DNA of 64,000 bases from an uncultured Lachnospiraceae bacterium (GTDB lineage Bacteria > Bacillota > Clostridia > Lachnospirales > Lachnospiraceae): NCBI GenBank assembly GCA_910584585.1, contig CAJUBP010000004.1, positions 89,115 through 153,114 on the forward strand, read 5' to 3'. The notes under the pieces were generated by a model that saw only the letters and a program-made list of their open reading frames with translations, had not been told where the DNA came from and did no database searches. Shown in pieces: positions 15,657 through 23,272 of the stretch. Every line of letters begins with the position of its first letter. The first letter of the stretch is position 1. The position numbers and the translations under genes were made by a program.

Positions 15657-16743
15657 AGCCTATCTAAGGCGGCATCGTCTGGGGATTGTTATGTATGCGC
15701 TGTTCTGCGCCATTTTTGCTTCTGTGGTGTTTTTGTACCAGATGCCTATGGAACCTGCGGTCTATGCCATTGGCCTGTGCCTGGCGGCTGCCGTCATTGT
15801 GCTGATTGCAGACAGTATCCGTTACCGCAGGAAAGTGGAAGATCTCACCTGGCAGATGGAAGCGGTAAAAGAGGGTACGGAAAAGCTGCCGAAGCCGGAG
15901 GATGAAGTGGAGCGTCTGTATCAGATGCTGCTGGAAAATGCCCAGTTGGAGCGAAGCCGGCAGGTAGGGAATATCCTGAAAGAAAAATCCGAAATGACAG
16001 ATTATTTTACCCTGTGGACCCACCAGATTAAGACGCCCATTGCAGCCATGCGCTTGCTGCAGCAGCAAGTCCTTATGCAGGAATATGGGAATGCGCCAAA
16101 ACAGGAAGCCGCCCGGGAAAGTGAAACAGGCCGGGCACAGGAAGCCGCCCGGGAAAGTGAAACAGGCCGGGAGCAGGAAGCCGCCCGGGAAAATTATTTG
16201 ATAGAGCAGTATTATATGCAGAAGCGGGAAATAGAATCGGAGCTGTTTAAAATAGAGCAGTATGTGGAAATGGTTCTGCAGTATCTGCGGCTGAACAGTT
16301 CCGTCAACGATTTCGTCCTGCAGGAATATGAGCTGGACGGGATCATCCGCCAGGCAGTGCGCAAATACGCGCCCATGTTTATTCGAAAGAAGCTGTCCCT
16401 TCACTATGAGCCCCTTAAGGTGAAGGCGGTGACGGACGAGAAATGGCTGACGTTTGTCCTGGAACAGATTCTGAGCAATGCCATTAAGTATACAGCTTCC
16501 GGGGATATTTTTATCCGGATGGAGGGCGGATGCCTGGTATTGGAGGATACCGGGATCGGTATCCTGCCGGAGGATCTTCCCAGAATTTTTGATAAGGGCT
16601 ACACCGGATACAACGGCAGGAGCGATAAGAAAGCTTCTGGCATCGGGCTTTACCTGGTGAAGAAAATTCTTAATAAACTGGGACATAAGATTCTGGTAGA
16701 ATCAGAGCCGGGACAGGGCACAAAAGTAAAGCTGCTGTTTTGA
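15643..16743 (+). CDS. BceS-like sensor histidine kinase with tandem repeat in the DHp loop
   Basis: 366 residues. Two N-terminal membrane helices (~13-30 and ~37-53) with almost no extracellular loop, as in intramembrane-sensing kinases that detect peptide antibiotics through a BceAB transporter. DHp helix 1 holds the phospho-acceptor His ~127 in THQIKTPIAAMRLL; helix 2 is ELFKIEQYVEMVLQYLRL (~199-216). The ATPase domain has the N box ILSNAIKYT, G1 LEDTGIGI, F box RIFDKGYTG and G2 ASGIGLYLV. Between the DHp helices lie 2.5 copies of a 12-residue repeat (QEAARESETGRA/E), absent from ordinary BceS proteins as far as I know. The gene overlaps the regulator gene by 14 bp. Confidence 0.92.
   Translation: MRWIRAYLRRHRLGIVMYALFCAIFASVVFLYQMPMEPAVYAIGLCLAAAVIVLIADSIRYRRKVEDLTWQMEAVKEGTEKLPKPEDEVERLYQMLLENAQLERSRQVGNILKEKSEMTDYFTLWTHQIKTPIAAMRLLQQQVLMQEYGNAPKQEAARESETGRAQEAARESETGREQEAARENYLIEQYYMQKREIESELFKIEQYVEMVLQYLRLNSSVNDFVLQEYELDGIIRQAVRKYAPMFIRKKLSLHYEPLKVKAVTDEKWLTFVLEQILSNAIKYTASGDIFIRMEGGCLVLEDTGIGILPEDLPRIFDKGYTGYNGRSDKKASGIGLYLVKKILNKLGHKILVESEPGQGTKVKLLF
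16102..16192 (+). repeat. 36-bp in-frame tandem repeat inside the kinase gene
   Basis: Units 16102-16137 and 16138-16173 are identical except for the last codon, and a partial third unit starts at 16174 and matches for 19 bases. Near-identity at DNA level suggests recent slippage or unequal recombination. Any change of one unit keeps the frame. Confidence 0.9.
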
Positions 16744-16772
16744 TATTGGATCCATGAAATTCCGGAATCAAT

Positions 16773-17309
16773 TTATCGGATCAATGTAATATTGGAACTT
16801 ATTTTCTCAGCAAAAGATTCCCGGTAAATTTCGTGATATTCTTCAAAAGAAATCTTCGGCCCATTGGTCAAAACCTGCATCTGAATGCCGAACAAATTCA
16901 CATAATAGGGCATCACTGTCATGTTGTTTCTCAGATAAAAGGCTTTTCGGCGGATGCGTTCCTGGCGGTTTGGGGCATCCTCATCTGCATCTTCGATTTC
17001 CAGCAGAAACCTTTTCCCGCTGTATCGTTCCTGCAGGAGCCCAAGAGCGCGGGAGCCGATATTTTGTCCCCGCATAGCCGGGGAGACGGCGAAGTAATCC
17101 AGTAAGACCATGTCCTTGTGCAGGACAGTAATCGCAAGGCCCAGAAAAGAGCCGTCTTCCCCTTCTATCGCCAGTAATTCCATAATGCCTTCCTGGCTCT
17201 TTTGCGCCATAAGGGAAAACGGTTTGCGCTCGGCTTTGGGAAATGCTTCTATATATAAGCGTTCCAGATTCGCAAATTGTGTTTCTGCGGCGCAGTTTGT
17301 TAATTTCAT
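16773..17309 (-). CDS. GNAT-family N-acetyltransferase
   Basis: 178 residues from the ATG at 17309, which has CGGAGG upstream on the minus strand; a longer in-frame start at 17378 has none. The central part carries acetyl-CoA-binding features: LLDYFAVSPAMRGQNIGSRA (Q/R-x-x-G-x-G/A, ~75-95) and FLLEIEDADEDAPN, then RRKAFYLRNNM and PYYVNLFGIQMQVL. This pattern is common in Firmicute GNATs of unknown substrate. It is inserted between the BceRS-like genes and their transporter on the opposite strand, converging on the kinase gene. Confidence 0.88.
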   Translation of the reverse strand: MKLTNCAAETQFANLERLYIEAFPKAERKPFSLMAQKSQEGIMELLAIEGEDGSFLGLAITVLHKDMVLLDYFAVSPAMRGQNIGSRALGLLQERYSGKRFLLEIEDADEDAPNRQERIRRKAFYLRNNMTVMPYYVNLFGIQMQVLTNGPKISFEEYHEIYRESFAEKISSNITLIR

Positions 17310-17485
17310 AAGATAAACCTCCGTGGATGAATATTTTGCGTGTTCTGATTTTGCTGCGGATATCGGTGAGCAGCGCAAAAATTATAACATACTATTCGGC
17401 GCAAATCTATCCTAATTCTCAGGAAAAACTGCAGGTTTTAAATCTTATCCCTTATCTGATATCAGGGTATAATCACATACAGAAA

Positions 17486-17560
17486 CTTACAAAACCGTAA
17501 GGAATTTCCCGAAAAATGTAAGCCAAAATTAAGGTATTCCCTCTATTCTTCTTGTATACT
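17486..17560 (+). promoter_or_regulatory. Candidate BceR-type operator and -10 box before the ABC transporter
   Basis: CTTAC-6-GTAAG forms an inverted repeat at 17486-17501. A -10-like TATACT lies at 17555-17560 with no good -35, as expected for an activated promoter; the operator centre is about 64 bp upstream of the -10. The gap 17310-17712 otherwise holds the GNAT leader and a shortened folded repeat at 17609-17663. Confidence 0.5.
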
Positions 17561-17608
17561 GTTACCAGAGCATTATTCTAACACGCTCAGTACTACAGCG
17601 AACAATCT

Positions 17609-17663
17609 TCTATTTCGATGCACAGGAAAGGGCCATCCTGCCTTTCCGTCCGTATCCCAATAT
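17609..17663 (+). repeat. Short derivative of the dispersed folded repeat (core missing)
   Basis: The ends match those of the full copies at 20641 and 41014 (a TTCGATGCACAGGAAA-like left end and a TTTCCGTCCGTATCCC right end), but the ~160-bp core is absent. GGAAAGG and CCTTTCC pair around a 9-nt loop. It lies in the transporter leader, 50 bp before the start codon, where it could act on expression. Confidence 0.6.
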
Positions 17664-17712
17664 GAAACGTTCGCTTCTAGTGCCAAAACAACAGAAAGCA
17701 AGGAGGACGATT

Positions 17713-18480
17713 ATGGCAATCTTAGAAGTAAACAATGTAAAGAAAATATATACCACAAGATTCGGAGGCAACCAGGTGCAGGCTTTGACCGATGTGAGCT
17801 TTTCCGTGGAAAAAGGAGAGTACGTGGCAATTATGGGGGAATCCGGTTCTGGTAAAACCACCCTTTTAAACATTTTAGCGGCGTTGGATAAAGCCACTTC
17901 GGGGCTGGTGCTGTTAAACGGCAAGAATCTTTCCGCCCTGCGGGACTCTGAAGTGTCTGCCTTCCGCAGGGAAAATCTGGGCTTTGTATTTCAGGATTTC
18001 AACCTGTTGGACAATTTTAATATCCAGGACAATATTTTTCTGCCGTTGGTGCTGGCAGGAAAAAATTACAATGAAATGCGGGTGCGCCTGATGCCCATTG
18101 CGGAGAACTTAGGGATCAAGGCAATTCTTGGAAAATATCCCTATGAGGTGTCCGGCGGGCAGAAACAGCGCGCAGCCGTGGCCCGGGCGCTGATTACCAA
18201 TCCTCAGCTGATTCTGGCGGATGAGCCTACCGGGGCGCTGGATTCCAAAGCGGCGGAAAGCCTTCTGGCCCAGTTTCAGGAGATCAACGGGGCAGGCCAG
18301 ACCATTTTGATGGTAACTCATTCCACCCAGGCGGCCAGCCGTGCCAAACGGGTCCTATTTATCAAAGACGGCCAGGTATTCCACCAGATTTACAAAGGAA
18401 GCAGCACCAATGAGGAAATGTACCAGAAGATTTCTGATACCCTGACGGTGATTACAACAGGGGGTGGCAGACATGAGTAG
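17713..18480 (+). CDS. ABC transporter ATP-binding protein (BceA-like)
   Basis: 255 residues from ATG 17713 (AAGGAGG at 17699-17705; longer in-frame starts lack an RBS). Walker A GESGSGKTTLLN (~38-49), Q-loop FVFQDFNLLDNF, signature VSGGQKQRAAVARAL, Walker B LILADEPTGALDS, and H-loop MVTHS are all intact. Its closest recognisable type is BceA/MacB-like, partner of a 10-TM FtsX-domain permease. With the following gene it should form a detoxification or sensory ABC unit for cell-wall-active peptides, controlled by the BceRS-like pair upstream. Its last 8 bp overlap the permease gene. Confidence 0.94.
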   Translation: MAILEVNNVKKIYTTRFGGNQVQALTDVSFSVEKGEYVAIMGESGSGKTTLLNILAALDKATSGLVLLNGKNLSALRDSEVSAFRRENLGFVFQDFNLLDNFNIQDNIFLPLVLAGKNYNEMRVRLMPIAENLGIKAILGKYPYEVSGGQKQRAAVARALITNPQLILADEPTGALDSKAAESLLAQFQEINGAGQTILMVTHSTQAASRAKRVLFIKDGQVFHQIYKGSSTNEEMYQKISDTLTVITTGGGRHE

Positions 18481-20491
18481 CTTTTTCTATGGCAGACTTG
18501 CATTCGGAAATTTAAAGAAAAACGGCAGGCTGTATCTGCCTTATATCCTTGCGGCCGTGGGTATCGGCGCTATGTATTACATTATGGTGGCACTCACCGG
18601 GGATGAAGGGATTGAGAAAATGCCCGGCGCCGGAGATTTAAAGATGATTATGGGTCTTGGATGCGGCGTTATCCTGATTTTTGCAGTGATTTTTTTGTTC
18701 TATACCAACAGTTTCCTGATGAAACGGCGGAAAAAAGAATTCGGCCTCTTCCACATCCTGGGGATGGAGAAGAAGCATATTGGAAGAATGATGTTCTGGG
18801 AAACCTGTATGGTGGGACTAATCAGCATTGCAGGGGGACTGGCAGGGGGAATCCTGCTCTATAAACTGGTGGTTTTAGTGCTGCTTCGCATCACTGGTCT
18901 GGAAGTGCCCTTTGGCTTCACTGTTTCGAAAGCCGGCATTGCCAATGTGGCAGTTTGCTTTGCTGTAGTGTTTGGAATGACGCTTGTTTACAATTTATTC
19001 CAGGTTCAGAAGGCCAACGCCATCGAGCTTCTCCACAGTGCGAGCCAGGGAGAAAGAGAACCCAGAACCCGATGGATTCTGGCAATTCTGGGCATTCTGG
19101 CCCTGGGCCTTGGCTACGGGATTGCCATTGTGACGGAGAATCCGGTGGAGGCGCTGCTGCTGTTCTTTGTGGCGGTGATTCTGGTGGTCATCGGGACTTA
19201 TTTCCTGTTTACTGCCGCCAGCATTGCAGTGCTGAAAATAATGCGGAAAAACAAGAAATATTTTTACCGGACGAAACATTTTATTTCCGTATCCGGAATG
19301 ATTTACCGTATGAAACAGAACGCGGTGGGCCTTGCCAATATCTGTATCTTAAGCACAATGGTACTGGTGATGGTGTCAGGCACGGTGGCTCTGTACGCAG
19401 GGGTGGACGATATCATCAATAATCGGTATCCCAAAGATATTTCCTTTACCGGGTACGGCAATATGTCCGAAGAGGAAAAGGCAAGTCTAAAAGGGATGTT
19501 CCAGCAGGCGGCGGAAGAAACCGGCCTTGCGGTGGAGGATTCTGTGGAATATACGGCTCTGTCCATCTCTGCATGGAAGTCGGGAGAAAATATGCAGATT
19601 CAAAAGCCGGGAACCATAACTCCGGAAGGGAAACTTGTCATTTTGGAGCTGATTACATTAGAAGAGTATAACAGGCTGTCAGGCCAGCAGCAGGAACTGG
19701 CAGAGGATGAAATTTTAGTCAGCGTCAGACAGGGGGCGGAAGGGGATGCGGCTTACTGTATCAATGGAAGAAACTTCCGCATCAAAGAGTACCTGAAAGA
19801 TTTAGCCCTGGAGGGGTTAGACAGCAATGTGGTTTATGACGGGTATTTTCTGGTAGTCAGGGATACCCAGGTTATGGAAGAACTGAATGAGATGCAGCGA
19901 GAAGTCTACGGAGACGTGGCAAGCACTGCGGATTACTGCGTGTATGCAGATCTTTCAGGAACCGAGGAACAAATCAAAGAATGCGCCGGCCGGATGGATG
20001 AGCTGATAGAAGCTTACAATCAGCAAAGGGCAGAGGAAGAGCATCTTAGCGTGAGACTTAATGTGAGAGAAGAGCAGAGAGATGGATTTATGATATTCTG
20101 CGGCGGGTTCCTGTTCCTGGGGATCTTCCTTGGATTTGTATTTCTGATGGCGACAGTGCTGATTATTTACTACAAGCAGATTTCCGAAGGCTATGAAGAT
20201 AAAGAGCGGTTTGAAATTATGCAGAAAGTTGGCATGAGCCCCAGAGAAGTGAAAGCTGCCATCCACAGCCAGATTCTGAAAGTATTTTTCCTTCCCCTTG
20301 TGATGGCATGCGTGCACCTTACCATGGCCTTTCCCATGATGAACCGGCTGCTTTTGATGTTCAACATGAAGAATCCAGGGCTGTTTGCAGTCTGCACCGT
20401 GAGCGTGGTGGGGGTTTTCGCGGTGATTTACGGGATTGTGTTCGGAATTACAGCAAGAGCCTATTATCGGATTGTAGGAGAAAAGCGATAA
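18473..20491 (+). CDS. ABC transporter permease (BceB-like, FtsX domains)
   Basis: 672 residues from ATG 18473 (a GTG at 18464 is in frame; G-rich RBS upstream). Topology is BceB-type: TM1 at ~20-40, FtsX-like block TM2-4 (~65-170), TM5-6 (~195-245), TM7 (~285-310), a large extracytoplasmic domain (~310-540), and a C-terminal FtsX block of three TMs (~545-665). The motif SFLMKRRKKEFGLFHILGM and its C-terminal equivalent YEDKERFEIMQKVGM are family hallmarks. The extracellular domain is where the kinase and antibiotic are thought to be contacted in BceAB systems. The transporter-kinase-regulator set is complete here. Confidence 0.93.
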   Translation: MSSFFYGRLAFGNLKKNGRLYLPYILAAVGIGAMYYIMVALTGDEGIEKMPGAGDLKMIMGLGCGVILIFAVIFLFYTNSFLMKRRKKEFGLFHILGMEKKHIGRMMFWETCMVGLISIAGGLAGGILLYKLVVLVLLRITGLEVPFGFTVSKAGIANVAVCFAVVFGMTLVYNLFQVQKANAIELLHSASQGEREPRTRWILAILGILALGLGYGIAIVTENPVEALLLFFVAVILVVIGTYFLFTAASIAVLKIMRKNKKYFYRTKHFISVSGMIYRMKQNAVGLANICILSTMVLVMVSGTVALYAGVDDIINNRYPKDISFTGYGNMSEEEKASLKGMFQQAAEETGLAVEDSVEYTALSISAWKSGENMQIQKPGTITPEGKLVILELITLEEYNRLSGQQQELAEDEILVSVRQGAEGDAAYCINGRNFRIKEYLKDLALEGLDSNVVYDGYFLVVRDTQVMEELNEMQREVYGDVASTADYCVYADLSGTEEQIKECAGRMDELIEAYNQQRAEEEHLSVRLNVREEQRDGFMIFCGGFLFLGIFLGFVFLMATVLIIYYKQISEGYEDKERFEIMQKVGMSPREVKAAIHSQILKVFFLPLVMACVHLTMAFPMMNRLLLMFNMKNPGLFAVCTVSVVGVFAVIYGIVFGITARAYYRIVGEKR

Positions 20492-20640
20492 ATAAATTTT
20501 GCATTTAGAATATGTCGGGGAAATTAATTCTGCAAAGATACAGGATGAGCTTTCAATCTCTCCGGGTCTAATACCCCACAGCTCTGCTGCGCAACAAATT
20601 GATACCGAGCAAAGCGAGGTTGGTCTTTTAATGTATAGTC

Positions 20641-20855
20641 TATCTTTTGGTACACAGGAAATGCCGGAGTGCCCTTTCACTAAGCAAACGATTTATGGGC
20701 GTTCTTAGTGGAGGCGAAATCCACTGCTTACAGAGACTTAGGAAGGAAGGCTTTCCTGACTTCCTTAGCCGAAGTTAGCAGTTAGTTCGCCGGAACATTG
20801 CCCAGTTTGCGTGTGAAAGGGTACTCCGGCATTTCCGTCCGTCCCCAAAGATAGT
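20641..20855 (+). repeat. Dispersed folded repeat, full copy A
   Basis: About 215 bp forming one long branched hairpin: outer TATCTTT/AAAGATA, a 24-bp stem (20657-20680 with 20813-20836), then GCAAAC/GTTTGC (20684/20805), GGCGAA/TTCGCC (20713/20786), ACTGCT/AGCAGT (20723/20777) and a terminal hairpin around AAGGAAGGCTTTCCT. Copy B at 41014-41230 has the same architecture with compensatory changes. It sits in the 418-bp gap between convergent permease and prs genes. The remaining part, 20492-20640, holds no gene I can support. Confidence 0.85.
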
Positions 20856-20891
20856 CCATATCCAAAGATAGTTCGTCCCCAAAGATAAAAG
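20841..20891 (+). repeat. 17-bp tandem repeat, three units
   Basis: Units start at 20841, 20858 and 20875 and share TCCAAAGATAGT-like cores (CCAAAGATA in each). The first unit contains the right end of folded repeat A, so the end of the element seems to have been multiplied. Confidence 0.75.
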
Positions 20892-20909
20892 GGCACTCAA
20901 AGGCAGAAC

Positions 20910-22094
20910 TTATTTCACCTTTTCCCCTGCCTTATACCGTTTCACCAGCCCTTCAATTCTCTCATAAGGATCTAACAGATCACTGATAGAAGTATCATGA
21001 TTCAGCGTATCAATGATGTATGCAATATATTTGCTCATATCGCAGTCAATATAGTAAGGCTTGTGCAGCAGTTCCGGCGTCTGGTAAGTCAGGTTGGTGG
21101 TCACCACCTTGTAAATAATGCCCTCTTCCACAGCCTTGTCAAATTTCTCCAGGCCGTTGGTAAACAGTCCGAAAGTGGCAATCACGAAGATACGGCTGGC
21201 CTGTCTCTTTTTCAATTCCGTAGCCACGTCGATCATACTGTCTCCGGAAGAAATCATATCGTCAATAATGAACACATCCTTGCTTGCCACAGAGGAACCC
21301 AGGAACTCATGGGCCACGATAGGGTTGCGGCCGTCTACGATTTTGCTGTAATCCCGGCGTTTGTAGAACATTCCCATATCCAGTCCCAGCACATTTGCAA
21401 AATAAACGGCCCGGTTGGTTCCGCCCTCATCCGGGCTGATCACCATCATATGGTCGCTGTCAATCTGTAAGTCCGGGGTTTCCCGCAGGATGCTTTTGAT
21501 AAACTGATAAGCAGGCTGCACGGTTTCAAAGCCATGGAGCGGTATGGCATTCTGCACCCGGGGGTCATGGGCGTCAAAGGTGATAATGTTGTCCACTCCC
21601 ATATTCACCAGTTCCTGCAGCGCAATGGCGCAGTCTAAGGATTCCCTGCCGGTGCGCTTGTGCTGGCGGCTCTCATAGAGGAAAGGCATAATGACGGTAA
21701 TTCTTCTGGCTTTTCCGCCTGCCGCGGCTACAATACGTTTCAAATCCTGATAGTGATCGTCAGGAGACATATGGTTCTCATGGCCGCAGACGGTGTAGGT
21801 CATGCTGTAGTTGGTAACGTCTACCATCAGGAACAGGTCATAGCCCCGGACAGAATGTTTGATGCTGCCCTTGGCCTCTCCGGTGCCGAAGCGGGGGGTA
21901 TAGCAGTCCATCAGGTAGGTGTCTCTCTGGTATCCCCGGAAAGCGATGTCATTCTCATGTTCATGCTGCCGTTCCGCCCGGAACCGTACCAGGTATTTGT
22001 CTACCATTTCTCCCAGGGGCCGGCAGCTTTCCAGTGCGATTACGCCCAGAGCGCCGGCAGGAATTGTTTCATAATTTCTTTCGTTACGCTGCAT
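20910..22094 (-). CDS. prs: Ribose-phosphate pyrophosphokinase (PRPP synthetase)
   Basis: 394 residues from the ATG at 22094, chosen for GGAGG 8-9 bases upstream; longer in-frame starts at 22109 and 22160 lack an RBS. The enzyme makes PRPP from ribose 5-phosphate and ATP. The PRPP loop is DVFIIDDMISSGDSMIDV (~295-312), the phosphate-binding segment VISPDEGGTNRAVYFAN (~228), and the ATP-side motif ITVIMPFLYESRQHKR (~135). It is longer than classic ~315-residue Prs because of N-terminal and internal additions, a form common in Clostridia. It is the last gene after the dnaI-like gene, with a 75-bp gap. Confidence 0.93.
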   Translation of the reverse strand: MQRNERNYETIPAGALGVIALESCRPLGEMVDKYLVRFRAERQHEHENDIAFRGYQRDTYLMDCYTPRFGTGEAKGSIKHSVRGYDLFLMVDVTNYSMTYTVCGHENHMSPDDHYQDLKRIVAAAGGKARRITVIMPFLYESRQHKRTGRESLDCAIALQELVNMGVDNIITFDAHDPRVQNAIPLHGFETVQPAYQFIKSILRETPDLQIDSDHMMVISPDEGGTNRAVYFANVLGLDMGMFYKRRDYSKIVDGRNPIVAHEFLGSSVASKDVFIIDDMISSGDSMIDVATELKKRQASRIFVIATFGLFTNGLEKFDKAVEEGIIYKVVTTNLTYQTPELLHKPYYIDCDMSKYIAYIIDTLNHDTSISDLLDPYERIEGLVKRYKAGEKVK

Positions 22095-22169
22095 TAAAAT
22101 GTCCTCCATAAATATAAGTGAAAAGTGTTTGCTTGTTGCAGTTTCATTGATGGTTTCCAAACAGTTAAA

Positions 22170-23180
22170 TTATCGGATTCCTGCCGGAGTTTCTTTGATA
22201 ACTCCCAGTTTTTTCTGAATCCGGATATCGTTTCCAAACAGCTTAATCATTGTATAATTGCTGGAAATTCTGGAAAATGTCCGTTCAGAGTATGTATCCA
22301 CCAGCTGGCTTAAGCTTAGATTGGTGGAAATAATTGTGGATTTCCGCCGCAGGATACGTTCATTCAGACAAAGAAAGAGCTGGGAGGTTGTAAAGGAATT
22401 GGAAAGTTCCGTGCCCAGATCATCTATAATCAGCAAGTCGCAGTCAAAAATATTCTGATAATCTTCGCTGAAATCCTTCTCTTTTCCGAAAATATTTTTT
22501 TCAAAAATATGAAACAGCGAAGAGGCGGTAAAATAGATTACGGAGTGTCCGGAATCCAAAAGTTCCTTTGCCACGCAGTTGGACAGGTAGGTTTTGCCGA
22601 CGCCGGTATCTCCATAGAGAAACAGGTTCCTAAATTCCGCGTCAAAGGCACTGACGAAATCCTGGCATAGAGAAACCGCCTGCTTTGCCGTTGCAAGGCT
22701 GGTTAATCCGGTGGAAGGATTTTTTATGGAATCGGAATAGTAATGAAAGGAGAAATTCTGAAAATTCTCCTGTTCTAAGGTCTGCCGCAGATTGGATTGG
22801 GTATAAACCAAATCAATGGCGGCCTGCTTAAAGCAATGGCATTTTTCCCTGCCGATATATCCGGTGTCTTTGCAGTCCGGACAGCGGTAAGGGGGTTCAA
22901 AGTAATTCTCAGGGTATCCATGGCTGGTTAATATCTGTTTTTTCTCAGCCGTCAGCGCGGAAAGGATTTCCCTTAACCGGCGAAGGGCGTCGTTATCTCC
23001 GTCCATCAGCCGCCTGGCCTGCGCAACAGAGACAGAAGAGATAGTTTCGTCAATCTCTGTCAGCCGGGGAAACCGCTGATAGAGGTCGTTCTTCCGCTCC
23101 ATTACAATATGGCGGTTCTCCAGCTGCTTTGCCTCATAGCTTCGGATTAACGTGTTGTACTGGGTATTGCTTAAGGCCAT
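22170..23180 (-). CDS. DnaC/DnaI-type helicase loader ATPase
   Basis: 336 residues. The N-terminal half (~1-140) holds a helical helicase-binding region and a zinc-binding cluster YRCPDCKDTGYIGREKCHCF (~99-118). The C-terminal AAA+ domain has Walker A LYGDTGVGKTYLSNCVAKEL (~185-204), Walker B DLLIIDDLGTE (~250), sensor ISTNLS and Arg finger ERTFSRI. In Firmicutes such proteins (DnaI) load the replicative helicase together with DnaD/DnaB-type proteins, and the DnaD-like gene is immediately upstream, 92 bp away. The zinc cluster excludes IstB-type transposition ATPases. Confidence 0.92.
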   Translation of the reverse strand: MALSNTQYNTLIRSYEAKQLENRHIVMERKNDLYQRFPRLTEIDETISSVSVAQARRLMDGDNDALRRLREILSALTAEKKQILTSHGYPENYFEPPYRCPDCKDTGYIGREKCHCFKQAAIDLVYTQSNLRQTLEQENFQNFSFHYYSDSIKNPSTGLTSLATAKQAVSLCQDFVSAFDAEFRNLFLYGDTGVGKTYLSNCVAKELLDSGHSVIYFTASSLFHIFEKNIFGKEKDFSEDYQNIFDCDLLIIDDLGTELSNSFTTSQLFLCLNERILRRKSTIISTNLSLSQLVDTYSERTFSRISSNYTMIKLFGNDIRIQKKLGVIKETPAGIR

Positions 23181-23272
23181 GGGTGACTCCTTTCCTGAAA
23201 ACGCCTGGAAATGATACAGTGTCTGTATTCACTTACAGTGCGACGCTGCTTCGAATGAAAAAGCTGCGGCAA

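Noticed and set aside
16102..16192. CRISPR-like repeats
   Set aside because: The repeats are directly abutting, in frame, and inside a kinase gene, with no spacers; the same applies to 40816 and 52296.
15664..16686. 340-codon open frame on the minus strand
   Set aside because: It lies entirely opposite the histidine kinase gene, has no RBS, and its product is a low-complexity shadow of the kinase codons.
20499..20708. 69-codon open frame between the permease gene and the folded repeat
   Set aside because: No RBS, runs into the repeat stem, and shows no protein-like features.
22170..23180. IstB-type transposition ATPase
   Set aside because: The Zn-binding CPDC..CHC cluster and the adjacent DnaD-like gene identify a helicase loader; there is no IS21 transposase.
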